Positions 5,011-5,519 of a stretch of DNA of 5,519 bases are shown here, in pieces (position 1 is the stretch's first letter; the number at the start of each line of letters is the position of its first letter). The position numbers and the translations under genes are program-made. The DNA lies in the NCBI GenBank assembly GCA_021204605.1, contig JAJPZD010000063.1, forward strand, positions 1 through 5,519, in the 5' to 3' direction. This stretch comes from Prevotella sp. (GTDB taxonomy: Bacteria > Bacteroidota > Bacteroidia > Bacteroidales > Bacteroidaceae). Under the pieces are notes generated by a model, which was not told the DNA's origin, made no database searches, and saw only the letters and a program-made list of their open reading frames with translations.

Positions 5011-5519
5011 ATGAAGAAATATTTTGAAGCTCCCAAACCTACGCTGATTTATGTTTTCCGCATAAATGACAAAGCACATTCTGATTGTCTTAAAGTTGGC
5101 GAGACAAGTCTGGATGATGACAACATAAATATTTTCTCATTGCAGCCAAATGCAAGCATTCTTAACAAGGCTGCCCGTAAACGTATAGACCAATATACAA
5201 AAACGGCAGGCATAGCTTATCAACTCCTCTATACAGAAAGCACGCTCCATATAAAAGGAAAATGTATAGTCTCTTTTGATGATAAGGATGTGCATCAAGT
5301 ATTGTTGCGCTCAGGTATTCATAGGAAGAAATTTCAGGGGGATAGTGGACAAGGAACAGAATGGTTTATCACTGATCTTGAGACTGTCAAGAATGCTATA
5401 AAGGCGGTTAAGGAAGGGCGACAATCATTATTGGCTAATGAAGTAACCACAGATAAATCCCCTATTATTTTCCGACCGGAACAACAAGAGGCCATAGATA
5501 AAACCATTAAACAATATAA
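5011..5519 (+). CDS. GIY-YIG (T5orf172-like) nuclease-helicase, N-terminal part (3' truncated by window)
   Basis: The frame is open from the ATG at 5011 to the window end (169 full codons plus two bases); the final 'TATAA' is not an in-frame stop. Residues 11-32 (TLIYVFRI, then LKVGETS) match the GIY and YIG strands in the form usual for T5orf172/MUG113 domains. RKRIDQYTKTAGIAY (56-70) holds the likely catalytic Arg (R58), H104 lies in GIHRKKF, and GTEWF (115-119) supplies the metal-binding Glu E117. After a linker (130-150), IIFRPEQQEAI (152-162) is the Gln-containing segment that precedes Walker A in superfamily 2 (DEAD/DEAH, type I/III restriction) helicases; the helicase core itself lies outside the window. 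It would cut DNA by a single metal-dependent nuclease domain coupled to ATP-driven translocation. It follows the methyltransferase-like gene by 14 bp in a likely operon. The nuclease call is firm; the helicase part is inferred from the Q-type segment and recalled homologues. Confidence 0.8.
   Translation, partial: MKKYFEAPKPTLIYVFRINDKAHSDCLKVGETSLDDDNINIFSLQPNASILNKAARKRIDQYTKTAGIAYQLLYTESTLHIKGKCIVSFDDKDVHQVLLRSGIHRKKFQGDSGQGTEWFITDLETVKNAIKAVKEGRQSLLANEVTTDKSPIIFRPEQQEAIDKTIKQY

Noticed and set aside
5506..5519. Apparent stop codon (TAA) at the window end closing the GIY-YIG gene
   Set aside because: Counting from the ATG at 5011, the last full codon is TAT (5515-5517), leaving AA as a partial codon. 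The gene runs on beyond the window.

Overview
The window looks like chromosomal DNA of a gut or oral Bacteroidales, most likely Prevotellaceae or a relative. The evidence is a Bacteroidales-style large alpha-L-rhamnosidase-like protein, start codons without clear Shine-Dalgarno sequences, and Bacteroidetes-type promoter elements (TTTG, 19 bp, TAnnTTTG) upstream of the defence genes. The genus is an inference from memory of homologues, not a measurement.

Layout. Positions 1-1506 hold the C-terminal ~500 residues of a GH106-type glycoside hydrolase that enters from the left, presumably the end of a polysaccharide-utilisation locus. Positions 1507-1808 are a non-coding, increasingly AT-rich spacer with a nested hairpin structure, a second small hairpin, a 17-bp direct repeat and a good promoter. 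Positions 1809-3726 are a two-gene operon: an AAA15/RloA-type ATPase and, 4 bp later, an RloB-family Toprim-like protein. This pair has the composition of the AbiL abortive-infection system and the general logic of OLD, Gabija and PARIS (ATPase plus Toprim effector). Positions 3727-4012 are a spacer with REP-like palindromic and tandem repeats, a -7 promoter box and an inverted repeat at the expected transcript start. Positions 4013-5519 are a second two-gene operon: a short methyltransferase-like protein of the 'restriction endonuclease subunit M' type and, 14 bp later, the start of a GIY-YIG (T5orf172-like) plus helicase protein that runs off the right edge.

How the genes may work together. 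The two operons read as two side-by-side defence modules, that is, a defence island placed next to a carbohydrate-use gene. In the first, the ATPase probably senses or gates and the Toprim protein is the probable effector. In the second, the methyltransferase-like protein seems to lack the NPPY catalytic motif of N6-adenine methyltransferases, so it may act as a DNA- or cofactor-recognition subunit for a nuclease-helicase rather than as a modification enzyme. This second module is the best candidate for an incompletely described system. Its helicase is cut by the window edge, so its full architecture cannot be judged here.
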